Shown here one piece after another: positions 16,854 to 25,091 of a DNA stretch of 64,000 nucleotides (positions within the stretch are counted from its first letter, which is position 1; the number at the start of each line of letters is the position of its first letter). The notes below the pieces were generated by a model, which ran no database searches, was not told the origin of the DNA, and was given only the letters and a program-made list of their open reading frames with translations. This DNA comes from CAVZXS01 sp963779325 (GTDB lineage Bacteria; Bacteroidota; Bacteroidia; Chitinophagales; Chitinophagaceae), in contig CAVZXS010000025.1 of assembly GCA_963779325.1 (NCBI GenBank), positions 310,001 to 374,000 on the forward strand. Reading direction: 5' to 3'. A program made the translations under genes and the position numbers.

Positions 16854-16919
16854 TTGCTGCGGATGATATAGGAATACTGTTTTCTTTTCTGTGTTTCAGT
16901 GTCATCTGCGGTATTAGAA
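16854..16919. repeat. Inverted pair of the dispersed repeat
   Basis: TTGCTGCGGATGATATAGGA at 16854 and TTCTGTGTTTCAGTGTCATC with CTGCGG at about 16886-16911 are inverted copies filling the gap between the DUF4434 and GH10-like genes. Folded, they give an imperfect hairpin just before the GTG start at 16927. Confidence 0.55.
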
Positions 16920-16926
16920 AAATGTT

Positions 16927-18033
16927 GTGAAGCTATTCCTCTTTTTACTTTTTATTTTTTATTTCTCTATTTCTTCTGCACAACAAAAATCCGAACCCGT
17001 ACGCGGTACCTGGATTACCAATGTGGCCGGTGATGTATTGCTTTCAGAAAAAAATATTAAACTGACCGTAAAGCTTTGTAAACAAAAAGGACTCAATAAT
17101 ATTTACGTAGTAGTATGGAACGGCGGTGTAACCATGTACCCGAGCGAAGTAGTGCAATCCTATATCGGTATTAAACAACATCCCGTTTACAAAGGCTTTG
17201 ATCCTGTTAGAACAATTATAAAAGAAGGACACAAGCAGGGATTGAAAGTACATGCATGGTTTGAGTTTGGTTTTTCCTATGCGTATAAAGACACTACGGG
17301 ATCATGGTTTAAAAAGTATCCGCATTGGGCGGGTAGAAACAGCAAAGGGGAGCTGCTGCAGAAAAATGGTTTTTACTGGTGGAGTGCCATGCATCCGCAA
17401 GTGCAGTCATTCATGAAAAAATTAGTTCTTGAAGTAGTAAATAAATATGATGTGGATGGTGTACAGGGTGATGATCGCTTACCGGCTATGCCGGCTGAAG
17501 GCGGTTATGATTCAACTTCCCTTGCCTTGTACAAAAACGAAACTGGCAGAGATGCGCCGGCAGACAGTAAAGAAAAAGATTGGTTGCAATGGAAAGCTGA
17601 TAAATTAAGCGCCTTTGGTAAAGAATTGTATGATGAAGTAAAGAATACAAAAAAGGAATGCATTGTTTCCTGGGCGCCCGGTATTTTTCCCTGGAGTAAG
17701 GAACAGTATTTGCAGGATTGGACGGCGTGGTTGAACGGAGGTTATGCTGATTATATTTTACCGCAACTGTACCGCTATAATATTGAAGCCTACGAAAAGA
17801 TATTAAAGGAATTAGACAGCCGGGTTACACCCGAACAAAAGAAAAAAATATTTCCCGGTATACTCACTTCACTTGGTGACGGTTATTTGATAAAGCCCGA
17901 AATGCTGCAGCAAATCATTAAACTTAACCGCCAATATGGTTTTGATGGGGAGTGTATGTTTTATTTTGAAACGCTGAAACGGATGAAAGTGCCGATTTAT
18001 ACCTTTAAAAAAAACAAAAGCGATACGAAATGA
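16927..18033 (+). CDS. Secreted family-10-like glycosyl hydrolase (GHL10/DUF187 type)
   Basis: 368 residues from a GTG start; the in-frame context GTG AAG CTA begins a clean signal peptide (about 1-20, ending SSAQQ). The mature domain starts VRGTWITNVAGDVL, followed by GLNNIYVVVWNGG, GLKVHAWFEFGF and YDVDGVQGDDRLP, then IVSWAPGIFPWSK and YADYILPQLYRYN. This is the strand order of the glycosyl-hydrolase-like 10 family (PF02638). Asp/Glu residues at strand ends (DGVQGDD near 180) are in the usual active-site area. It is probably periplasmic or exported and works on an unknown glycan together with the DUF4434 protein. Confidence 0.85.
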   Translation: MKLFLFLLFIFYFSISSAQQKSEPVRGTWITNVAGDVLLSEKNIKLTVKLCKQKGLNNIYVVVWNGGVTMYPSEVVQSYIGIKQHPVYKGFDPVRTIIKEGHKQGLKVHAWFEFGFSYAYKDTTGSWFKKYPHWAGRNSKGELLQKNGFYWWSAMHPQVQSFMKKLVLEVVNKYDVDGVQGDDRLPAMPAEGGYDSTSLALYKNETGRDAPADSKEKDWLQWKADKLSAFGKELYDEVKNTKKECIVSWAPGIFPWSKEQYLQDWTAWLNGGYADYILPQLYRYNIEAYEKILKELDSRVTPEQKKKIFPGILTSLGDGYLIKPEMLQQIIKLNRQYGFDGECMFYFETLKRMKVPIYTFKKNKSDTK

Positions 18034-18073
18034 CCGGTTTTCTTATTGCTTTTAAAAAAACGACCTTTATATC

Positions 18074-18835
18074 TTACGCATCATGCATCCACTTTCTGAA
18101 AGCGGGTGCGGTTTCCTGGCTAATAATAATACAATGATTCAGTTCGGGCAATGTCAGGTCTACAATCAATTTTACTTTTTCGTATGCCTTAAAGGCTTTT
18201 ATATAATTCATATTTAAAATATATTGGCGGTTGGCTCTGAAAAAAAATGATTCATCTAATTCAGGCTCCAGGTCGCCCAGATTTTTATCCGCCATATATT
18301 TTTTGCCGTCGCGGTCAATAGCGTATACAATTTTGTTTTCCGTATAAAACAATACAATGTCTTCCAGTTTCAACGCTATATTTTCTAATCCTTTTCTTAC
18401 TACCAATCTTGTTTTCTTTTTTTGTGTTACATATTTCAACAGGTTGTCAATGGGCGAAGCCGGGGTTGAAAAATGCTGTTGCAACATTTTATACTTTTGC
18501 AAAGCTTTGGAAAGGTCTTTCGCGTCAACGGGTTTCAATAAATAATCAATGCCGTTGTGCTCAAATGCCGTGAGCATAAATTCATCATAGCCGGTTATAA
18601 AAATTACGGGGATGAAATTATTGGTATGACGGAATATTTCAAAGGACAGGCCGTCCGTTAATTGCACATCACTCAAAATAAGGTCGGCCTGCGGCGAACC
18701 CGACAAATATTCAATACCTTCTTTTACGGATGAAAGCGTCGTTTGAATATTGACTTTCTCAGGTACCTGCGATAATGTATTTATTAAATTGTTTAATGCA
18801 GGTCTTTCGTCTTCAATAATAATAATGTTTAACAT
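18074..18835 (-). CDS. LytTR-family response regulator
   Basis: 253 residues. The receiver domain (about 1-120) keeps the acidic pair ED at 8-9, the phospho-acceptor D56 in LILSDVQL, T80-like FITG and the LLKPVD lysine. A LytTR DNA-binding domain follows from about 145 (RLVVRKGLENIALKLEDIVL to ANRQYILN). It is encoded 11 bases downstream of the LytS-type kinase on the same strand, making a two-component operon. The pair is divergent from the first SusC gene, so control of the SusCD genes is the natural hypothesis. LytTR proteins bind direct repeats about two helical turns apart. Confidence 0.92.
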   Translation of the reverse strand: MLNIIIIEDERPALNNLINTLSQVPEKVNIQTTLSSVKEGIEYLSGSPQADLILSDVQLTDGLSFEIFRHTNNFIPVIFITGYDEFMLTAFEHNGIDYLLKPVDAKDLSKALQKYKMLQQHFSTPASPIDNLLKYVTQKKKTRLVVRKGLENIALKLEDIVLFYTENKIVYAIDRDGKKYMADKNLGDLEPELDESFFFRANRQYILNMNYIKAFKAYEKVKLIVDLTLPELNHCIIISQETAPAFRKWMHDA

Positions 18836-18846
18836 GGTTGATGTTT

Positions 18847-19863
18847 TTAAAAATTACCGATTAAAGGAAGTTTTACTGTAAATAGGTTATCTGTTTTTTC
18901 AATTATAATATCCTTGTTGCAAACTAACCTGTACCGCGAACTCAAATTTTTCAATCCTACATGGGTTGAATTATTCAGGTAGGGCTTGGGCTTTGTATTG
19001 TTGCTTACTTTAATATATTGCCCGTTCATGGCTACTGTTATTTTTAGCGGGTTGGCATTGCTGAATTCATTGTGCTTAATAGCATTTTCAAATAACACCT
19101 GCAAAGCGCAGGGCAGTATCATTATTTTCCCCTGTGAAATGCCGTTCAACTTTGCTTCCATTTCCAATTTATTTTCATGTCTTAATTGCAGCAGGAAAAA
19201 ATAACTTTCAATAAACTCCAGCTCATCGTGCAGCGATATCATTTCTTTATTTTTATTAATAAGAAAGTATTTATAAACCTGTGCCAGTTTATTATTGTAC
19301 AGGTGCGCCTGCAAGGGATTGTTAAGTATCAGGTGGTTCAGTGTATTTAGCGAATTAAAAATAAAATGCGGGTCCATTTCATTTTTCAGCAACGACATTT
19401 CGGCCTGCATACGTTCTCTGTCCAGTTCATCTACCACTTTAGTATCTATTTGCCTTTCTTTGCTTAAAAATAAAATTTCATATACAAGTGTAAATAAAAT
19501 AACAGCCATTGAAGTAAAGGCCATGAACACAAAAATTTTTTGCCACGTGAATACTTCTTTGGAAATGCGAAACCATATCATCGTGAGCATGCCGCCTGTA
19601 CAGGCAGCATATAATGAGGACAGCAGGGAGATCGATGCAACTTTTATAAAGACATTTCCGTTCACCCTGAACTGTGGTCTTATTTTTACATGTATCCGGT
19701 TGCAACCTGCCCAAATACTGAATGATACAAAAATGAAATAAAGATTAGCTGCTATTACTTGCGCCGAATTATAATAATCATAATGAATAATACCCGATAC
19801 AAACGGAATAAGTATCCCGAGCAAAGGGATAAAAAACAGTCTGAAGTGTTGGTCTTTTATCAT
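18847..19863 (-). CDS. LytS/YehU-type sensor histidine kinase
   Basis: 338 residues. About four membrane helices lie in residues 8-130, then a short coiled linker and the His_kinase domain: NEMDPHFIFNSLNTLNHLIL with H166 as the phospho-acceptor. The N-box LFENAIKHNEF (about 258-267) and a GLKNLSSRYRL segment near the C-terminus are intact. There is no periplasmic sensor domain, so the signal is likely sensed in or at the membrane. It is the first gene of the operon with the LytTR regulator. Its start is 526 bp from the SusC start, leaving room for shared divergent control. Confidence 0.92.
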   Translation of the reverse strand: MIKDQHFRLFFIPLLGILIPFVSGIIHYDYYNSAQVIAANLYFIFVSFSIWAGCNRIHVKIRPQFRVNGNVFIKVASISLLSSLYAACTGGMLTMIWFRISKEVFTWQKIFVFMAFTSMAVILFTLVYEILFLSKERQIDTKVVDELDRERMQAEMSLLKNEMDPHFIFNSLNTLNHLILNNPLQAHLYNNKLAQVYKYFLINKNKEMISLHDELEFIESYFFLLQLRHENKLEMEAKLNGISQGKIMILPCALQVLFENAIKHNEFSNANPLKITVAMNGQYIKVSNNTKPKPYLNNSTHVGLKNLSSRYRLVCNKDIIIEKTDNLFTVKLPLIGNF

Positions 19864-20389
19864 GTTGGCAGTGGTTAATGATCTCCTGAAAATCTTCGAA
19901 AGTTAAAACGCAATTTTCGTACAACGTATTATATTATCAAATCTATCTTTACATCATGTTAACTAATAGCAAATTATTTTTCATGGATATATATTGTTAC
20001 GAATGGTAACTGTACTGTCATAAAAAAGTCACTCTGTAATCAAAAAAATTTTCACTTTACAGCTATGAATCTTCAATTGATATAAACGCTGCTCCGCTCA
20101 TCACATTTCATGCTTCAGTAAAAGTTTATGTATTCCGTTCATATAAAAACCGAAGAGTACTTCTGTGTTCATTCAGGCAATTATTGCCCTTTTTTCATGC
20201 AGGCATATAAAAACCGCTAAAAAAATATTTCATACTTAAACTTTCATGCCCCGGTAAAAATTTTCACTGCTTTTTTTTTATGCTTTGGTGCTGATAATTC
20301 ACGACTCAGCAACAAACACCGGTTAGTATGAAGCGTTCCGTACGAAATTGCTGCCTTTTCGGAATAGTTCACTTTATAAATTTTATAAC
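19864..20389. promoter_or_regulatory. Divergent control region between lytS-like and susC1 genes
   Basis: A 526-bp AT-rich region without a gene. TTTCATGCTTCAGT is at 20106-20119. TTTCATGC recurs near 20194. At 20228-20255 two 14-bp versions sit head to tail (TTTCATACTTAAAC, then TTTCATGCCCCGGT). CATATAAAAACCG also occurs twice, near 20140 and 20204. The same motif occurs before the second SusC gene and at 29723, so it is a candidate regulator-binding site. Confidence 0.5.
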
Positions 20390-23300
20390 ATGAAAAAATT
20401 ATTACTTGTTTTATTTTTCTTCATGCAGGCTGCACTGCTTGTGGCGCAAAACAAAACCATCACCGGCAGGGTAACTGATGATAATGGTAAACCGATAGCG
20501 GAGGTTACAGTAACCGTTAAAGAAACTTTAGAAGCTGTAACTACAAATGAAGCCGGTGTTTTTTCAATTGCCGTTAGCGGCAATGCACGAACACTTATTT
20601 TTTCTTACATAGGAAAAGCTTCCGAAGAGGTTTCAATCGGTAATCGCACTGCTATTAATACCGTATTAAAGTCAGAAGAAAAAGCGCTGGCGGAAGTAGT
20701 AGTGGTTGGCTACGGATCGCAAAGCAAAAAGAGAATTACCGGCGCCGTAGCAAAAATTGGCGGAGAAGAATTTGAAAACAAACCGTTTACTTCCGTTGAT
20801 CAAATGTTGCAGGGTAAAGTACCCGGATTATTTTCTACCGCTTCTTCCGGTCAGCCGGGTTCTGCACAAAATGTGCTTATTCGCGGAGTAGGATCTATTA
20901 CCGCAGGCTCCGCACCTTTATATGTTGTAGACGGTATACCGATTAATACAGGTGACTTTTCCCGTCTTGCACCTGCAGGTTCTACCAATACACTGGCAGG
21001 TATTAATCCTAATGATATTGAAAGTGTATCGGTGTTAAAAGATGCAGCTTCTGCTTCTATTTACGGATCAAGAGCGGCCAACGGTGTTATTGTTATTACC
21101 ACCAAAAAAGGTAAAGCCGGTAAATCCAAAATTCGTGTCGATTCGGAATTGGGTTTTGGAAGCGTTGCTTTCTTAAGCGATGAAATAAAACCGCTGAACC
21201 GGCAGGAATATTTTGATTTGACCCGTGAAGGATTGGTAAATGCCGGCGCCACACAATCGCAGATTGATGCGACGCTCAATAGTTTGGGATTTAATAATAC
21301 AGCTAATGAAGACTGGCTTGATAATGTAACAAGGCAGGGAACTACACAAAACATAAATGTTTCTTTTTCCGGCGGCGATGCCAAAACAACGTTTTATACT
21401 TCGGGCGGTTATTTTAATCAAAAGGCGGTCATTATCGGTTCGGATTTTAAACGTTACTCGGGTAATATAAATATTAAACACAAAGCGAATGATAAACTTT
21501 CATTGGGTGTAAACCTGAACGGTTCTTTCAGTAAGCAGTTGTCTCCGTTTAATGCAGGTGCTTTTCGTAATCCTGTATTATCAGGTTTCTTCCTTCGCCC
21601 TTCTCAAAATGCGTACAATACGGATGGCACTGCGAATAACAGCCCGGCTACTTTTAACCAGGTTTATAATCCTATAGGAATACTGGAAGTGGACAGGGAA
21701 GCATTGAATACAGTAAAGACAGTATCTTCTTTTACAGGAGAATATAATTTGCTGCGTAATCTGAAATTTACTTCTAAGTTCGGAGTAGATTACCTGTTGA
21801 TTGAAGAAGATACTTATCGTAATCCCTTCTTTGGCGATGCAAGAACATTGGGCGGGCAGGTTTCTAATTTTTCTACAAGAGTAAGTAACTGGATTTGGAC
21901 CAACACAATGGATTATCATCATGATTTATTAAATAAAGATATTGGTATAGATGTAAAAGTTGGATATGAAGCGCAGAAAACTAAGCAATATAATATAAGT
22001 GCACGCGGTAACGGTTTGCCGCAAACCACTGCCTTACCGTTACCGGCGCCTGCTACACCTACAATAGCTACCGCTACAAGGAGCGATTTTTCTTTTGAAT
22101 CTGTATTCTCCGTATTACAGTTAAACTATAAAAGTAAATATTCACTTTCGGGAAGTATTCGTCGCGACGGTTCTTCAAGATTCGGCAGCAACAACCGATA
22201 CGGTACTTTCTGGTCTGTTGGCGGAGCCTGGAATCTTGAGCAGGAAGATTTCATGAAAAATATCGGTTTTGTAAATGCATTGAAATTAAGAGCATCTTAT
22301 GGTGTAAATGGTAATGCCTCGATCGGTAACTATGACTGGAGAGGCACCTATTCATTTGCCAGCAATTATAATTTACAATCGGGCAGCGGCCCAACTATTG
22401 ACGGAACAACGCTGTTGCCCATACCCGGTAATACAGATTTAACCTGGGAGTTAAATAAACCTTTTGATGTTGGTATTGATGCATCGTTTTTAAAAAACAG
22501 GCTGAGCCTTACAGCGGATTATTATGTGCGTACTACAAGTGATCTGTTATTGGATGATCCGCTTTCCGGAACGTCGGGCTATGTAAGCAGGCGTGCCAAT
22601 ATCGGTGAAATGGAAAACAGTGGATGGGAATTTTCAATCAACGGCAGCCCGGTTAAAACTAAAGAGTTTCAATGGGATATGGCTTTCAATATTACATTCA
22701 ATCGTAATAAAGTAACCAAGCTGCGCAACAACCAGGATATTTTAGCCTTACCTTTTATACGCCGTGTTGGTGAAGATGTTCAGTCAATTTTTACAAGACT
22801 TTGGGCAGGTGTTGATCCGGCAAACGGTAACCCGCTGTGGTATGTAGACGGAACAAAGTCTGCAACTACATCTGTATTGGGTAATGTACAAAGAGCTATT
22901 ATAGGTTCTGCCGCACCAAAAGGTTTCGGAAGTTTTAATAATACATTTTCGTATAAAGGATTTTCATTGGATGCACAGTTCAATTATGTATACGGCAACC
23001 TGCTGAATGATAACTGGGCGTTTATTATGCGCAGCGACGGCGCTTTCCCGCAGTTGAATAAAATCAGAAAACAATTGGCTCGTTGGCAAAAACCGGGTGA
23101 TGTGGCGGAGAACCCGAAATATGTTTATAACAATGCCAATAACTCTAATGCGGTGTCATCAAGAGATTTTTATAAAGGAGATTATATCCGCTTACGTGAT
23201 CTGACGTTGTCATACCAAGTTCCGAAGGCATTATTAACTAAACTAAAAATGGATAATGCCACATTTTATGTACGGGGTACAAACCTGTGGACAAAGGCAT

Positions 23301-23410
23301 TTGATAAGGAGTTGACATTTGACCCCGAACAACCCGCTAATAACGGTACCAATAACTTGGGTGTATTGATTCAACGAACTATTTCAATAGGTGTTACCCT
23401 CGGATTATAA
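20390..23410 (+). CDS. SusC/RagA-type TonB-linked outer-membrane transporter (first copy)
   Basis: 1006 residues from ATG 20390; an upstream in-frame TTG at 20348 would only add residues before the signal peptide. The signal peptide ends near LLVAQ, followed by a carboxypeptidase-regulatory-like domain (TITGRVTDDNGKPIAEVTV to LKSEEKALAEVVVVGYGSQ). The TonB plug then includes DQMLQGKVPGLF, IRGVGSI, PLYVVDGIPI and DAASASIYGSRAANGVI. A 22-strand type barrel ends at ISIGVTLGL. The motifs are those of SusC transporters, which import glycan oligomers with their SusD lid. It is followed after 27 bp by SusD, the classic pair. No N-terminal STN signalling domain is present, consistent with control by the adjacent two-component system rather than anti-sigma. 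Confidence 0.95.
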   Translation: MKKLLLVLFFFMQAALLVAQNKTITGRVTDDNGKPIAEVTVTVKETLEAVTTNEAGVFSIAVSGNARTLIFSYIGKASEEVSIGNRTAINTVLKSEEKALAEVVVVGYGSQSKKRITGAVAKIGGEEFENKPFTSVDQMLQGKVPGLFSTASSGQPGSAQNVLIRGVGSITAGSAPLYVVDGIPINTGDFSRLAPAGSTNTLAGINPNDIESVSVLKDAASASIYGSRAANGVIVITTKKGKAGKSKIRVDSELGFGSVAFLSDEIKPLNRQEYFDLTREGLVNAGATQSQIDATLNSLGFNNTANEDWLDNVTRQGTTQNINVSFSGGDAKTTFYTSGGYFNQKAVIIGSDFKRYSGNINIKHKANDKLSLGVNLNGSFSKQLSPFNAGAFRNPVLSGFFLRPSQNAYNTDGTANNSPATFNQVYNPIGILEVDREALNTVKTVSSFTGEYNLLRNLKFTSKFGVDYLLIEEDTYRNPFFGDARTLGGQVSNFSTRVSNWIWTNTMDYHHDLLNKDIGIDVKVGYEAQKTKQYNISARGNGLPQTTALPLPAPATPTIATATRSDFSFESVFSVLQLNYKSKYSLSGSIRRDGSSRFGSNNRYGTFWSVGGAWNLEQEDFMKNIGFVNALKLRASYGVNGNASIGNYDWRGTYSFASNYNLQSGSGPTIDGTTLLPIPGNTDLTWELNKPFDVGIDASFLKNRLSLTADYYVRTTSDLLLDDPLSGTSGYVSRRANIGEMENSGWEFSINGSPVKTKEFQWDMAFNITFNRNKVTKLRNNQDILALPFIRRVGEDVQSIFTRLWAGVDPANGNPLWYVDGTKSATTSVLGNVQRAIIGSAAPKGFGSFNNTFSYKGFSLDAQFNYVYGNLLNDNWAFIMRSDGAFPQLNKIRKQLARWQKPGDVAENPKYVYNNANNSNAVSSRDFYKGDYIRLRDLTLSYQVPKALLTKLKMDNATFYVRGTNLWTKAFDKELTFDPEQPANNGTNNLGVLIQRTISIGVTLGL

Positions 23411-23437
23411 TTATTTTAAACCATAAAAGATTTAACA

Positions 23438-24847
23438 ATGAGAATAAAATTAATACTACTTGCCGGAAGTCTATCCCTGTTGATGCTTTCCTGCAAAAAA
23501 GAATTTCTTAACCAGGAACCGTACGATCAGATTCCGCTGGATGCTATTATTACCAATGAAAATGATATGCAGGCGGCTGTAAACGGTACGTATGCTCAGT
23601 TGCGTGATGTTGATTTGTTCGGAAGAACATTACCGCTGATCGGCGATCTGCTGTCAGACAATGTTTTTATATCTACCACCAATTCGAACCGGTACATAGC
23701 TGAGTTTACATACGCTTATATTAATACACACGGTAATGCACTCAATACCTGGAACGATGCGTATAACGCTATCTTGAGAGCTAACAATGTGATTAATTCC
23801 ACGCTGCCGGTTACGGCGGTTTCAAGTCAATTGAGAGGAGAGGCGTTAACCCTGAGAGCACTCATGTATTTTTCATTGGTTAAGTTATATGCAAAACCTT
23901 TTACCGCCGATCCAAATGCAGAAGGTGTGCCCCTTGTATTGCAGTTCGATCCTACGATTAAACCCGCAAGAGCCAAAGTAAGCGAAGTGTATACACAAAT
24001 TGAAAAAGATTTGAATGATGCATTCGGACTGATGACTAATACTGCGAAGAATTCTTCGCTTATCTCAAAATTTGTAGCCAAGGCGTTGTTGTCAAGAGTG
24101 TATCTCTATAAAGGAGATTGGAATAATGCTAAAACGGCGGCGCTTGATGTAGTAAACAACGGTGGTTATTCATTGGTCAGCGATGCGAATTTCACCAACT
24201 ACTGGAAAAGCCCTTCTCCTGTTGCCAATAAGGTTGAAACTATTTTTGAAATCAGTGCCGATGGTATTAATAACAACGGTACCAATGCATTGGCTTATTT
24301 CTACGATCCGGCCGGTTATGGTGATGCCATTTGTGCGGATGATTTGTATAACAAATACACGGCAACAGATATAAGACGCAGTTTGCTTGTTAACGGCGTA
24401 CGGGCAAGTCAGAATGTGCGTATTGTAAATAAATATTCCAATACAAGTAATAATGCAGAAAAAGATGATACCAAGATCATTCGCTACGCCGAAGTGTTAT
24501 TGGCGTTGGCCGAAGCCTGCGCCAGAACTTCGGATGAAACAAATGCACTGGCAAGATTGAACCAGGTAGCGAAGCAACGTGATCCGTCCTTTGCAGGTTA
24601 TTCTTCTACAGGCACGGATCTTATAGAAGATATAATAAATGAAAGAAGAAAAGAGTTGGCATTTGAAGGGGATCGGTTTTGGGATTTAAATCGTCTTAAC
24701 CGTGATGTAACAAGAATAAATACTAATAACAACTATCCTTCCAATGCACCGTTGGTTTTGGCGGCCGGCAGTGCAAAAAGAATTTGGCCCATTCCGCAAA
24801 ACGAAAGAGATGCCAATCCGAATATTTCTCAAAACACCGGCTATTAA
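23438..24847 (+). CDS. SusD/RagB-type glycan-binding lipoprotein (first copy)
   Basis: 469 residues. The lipoprotein signal has lipobox MLSC with Cys19, then KKEFLNQEPYDQIP, the usual SusD start. TPR-rich helices include ANNVINSTLP, LRGEALTLRALMYFSLVKLY (the SusD signature) and AKALLSRVYLYKGDW. The C-terminal RagB/SusD domain has IRYAEVLLALAEA, RRKELAFEGDRFWDLNRLN and the ending WPIPQNERDANPNISQNTGY. It forms the lid of the SusC barrel at the cell surface. Sugar specificity cannot be read. It is co-transcribed with the SusC gene and followed by a terminator. Confidence 0.95.
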   Translation: MRIKLILLAGSLSLLMLSCKKEFLNQEPYDQIPLDAIITNENDMQAAVNGTYAQLRDVDLFGRTLPLIGDLLSDNVFISTTNSNRYIAEFTYAYINTHGNALNTWNDAYNAILRANNVINSTLPVTAVSSQLRGEALTLRALMYFSLVKLYAKPFTADPNAEGVPLVLQFDPTIKPARAKVSEVYTQIEKDLNDAFGLMTNTAKNSSLISKFVAKALLSRVYLYKGDWNNAKTAALDVVNNGGYSLVSDANFTNYWKSPSPVANKVETIFEISADGINNNGTNALAYFYDPAGYGDAICADDLYNKYTATDIRRSLLVNGVRASQNVRIVNKYSNTSNNAEKDDTKIIRYAEVLLALAEACARTSDETNALARLNQVAKQRDPSFAGYSSTGTDLIEDIINERRKELAFEGDRFWDLNRLNRDVTRINTNNNYPSNAPLVLAAGSAKRIWPIPQNERDANPNISQNTGY

Positions 24848-24879
24848 AAAAGCAGTGTGAGTGTGTGTGATATGGATAA

Positions 24880-24910
24880 GAAAAGCGGCACATGGTTGCT
24901 GCTTTTCCTG
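24880..24910 (+). terminator. Intrinsic terminator after first susCD
   Basis: AAAAGCGGC (24881-24889) pairs with GCTGCTTTT (24898-24906) around an 8-nt loop and runs into a T-rich stretch. Confidence 0.65.
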
Positions 24911-24940
24911 TTCTTTTAATAAAATAATTGAGCTCGGGCT

Positions 24941-25020
24941 ATTCATGTTTCAGTTTGCTTTCAATAAATTAATTCAGCACTCCTTTTTCATGCTTTAGTT
25001 TAAGTAAATCATGTTTCATA
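24941..25020 (+). promoter_or_regulatory. Repeated motif array before susC2
   Basis: ATTCATGTTTCAGT (24941-24954), TTTCATGCTTTAGT (24986-24999) and a weaker AATCATGTTTCATA (25007-25020). The last two are 21 bp apart, two helical turns, which is the spacing LytTR-type regulators use. The start codon is 25092. Confidence 0.5.
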
Positions 25021-25091
25021 TTTATACAATCGTTTCATTGAAGCATACCGTCGTTTAATTGTGTCATAATTTTTAAGTCAAAACTTTGTTT

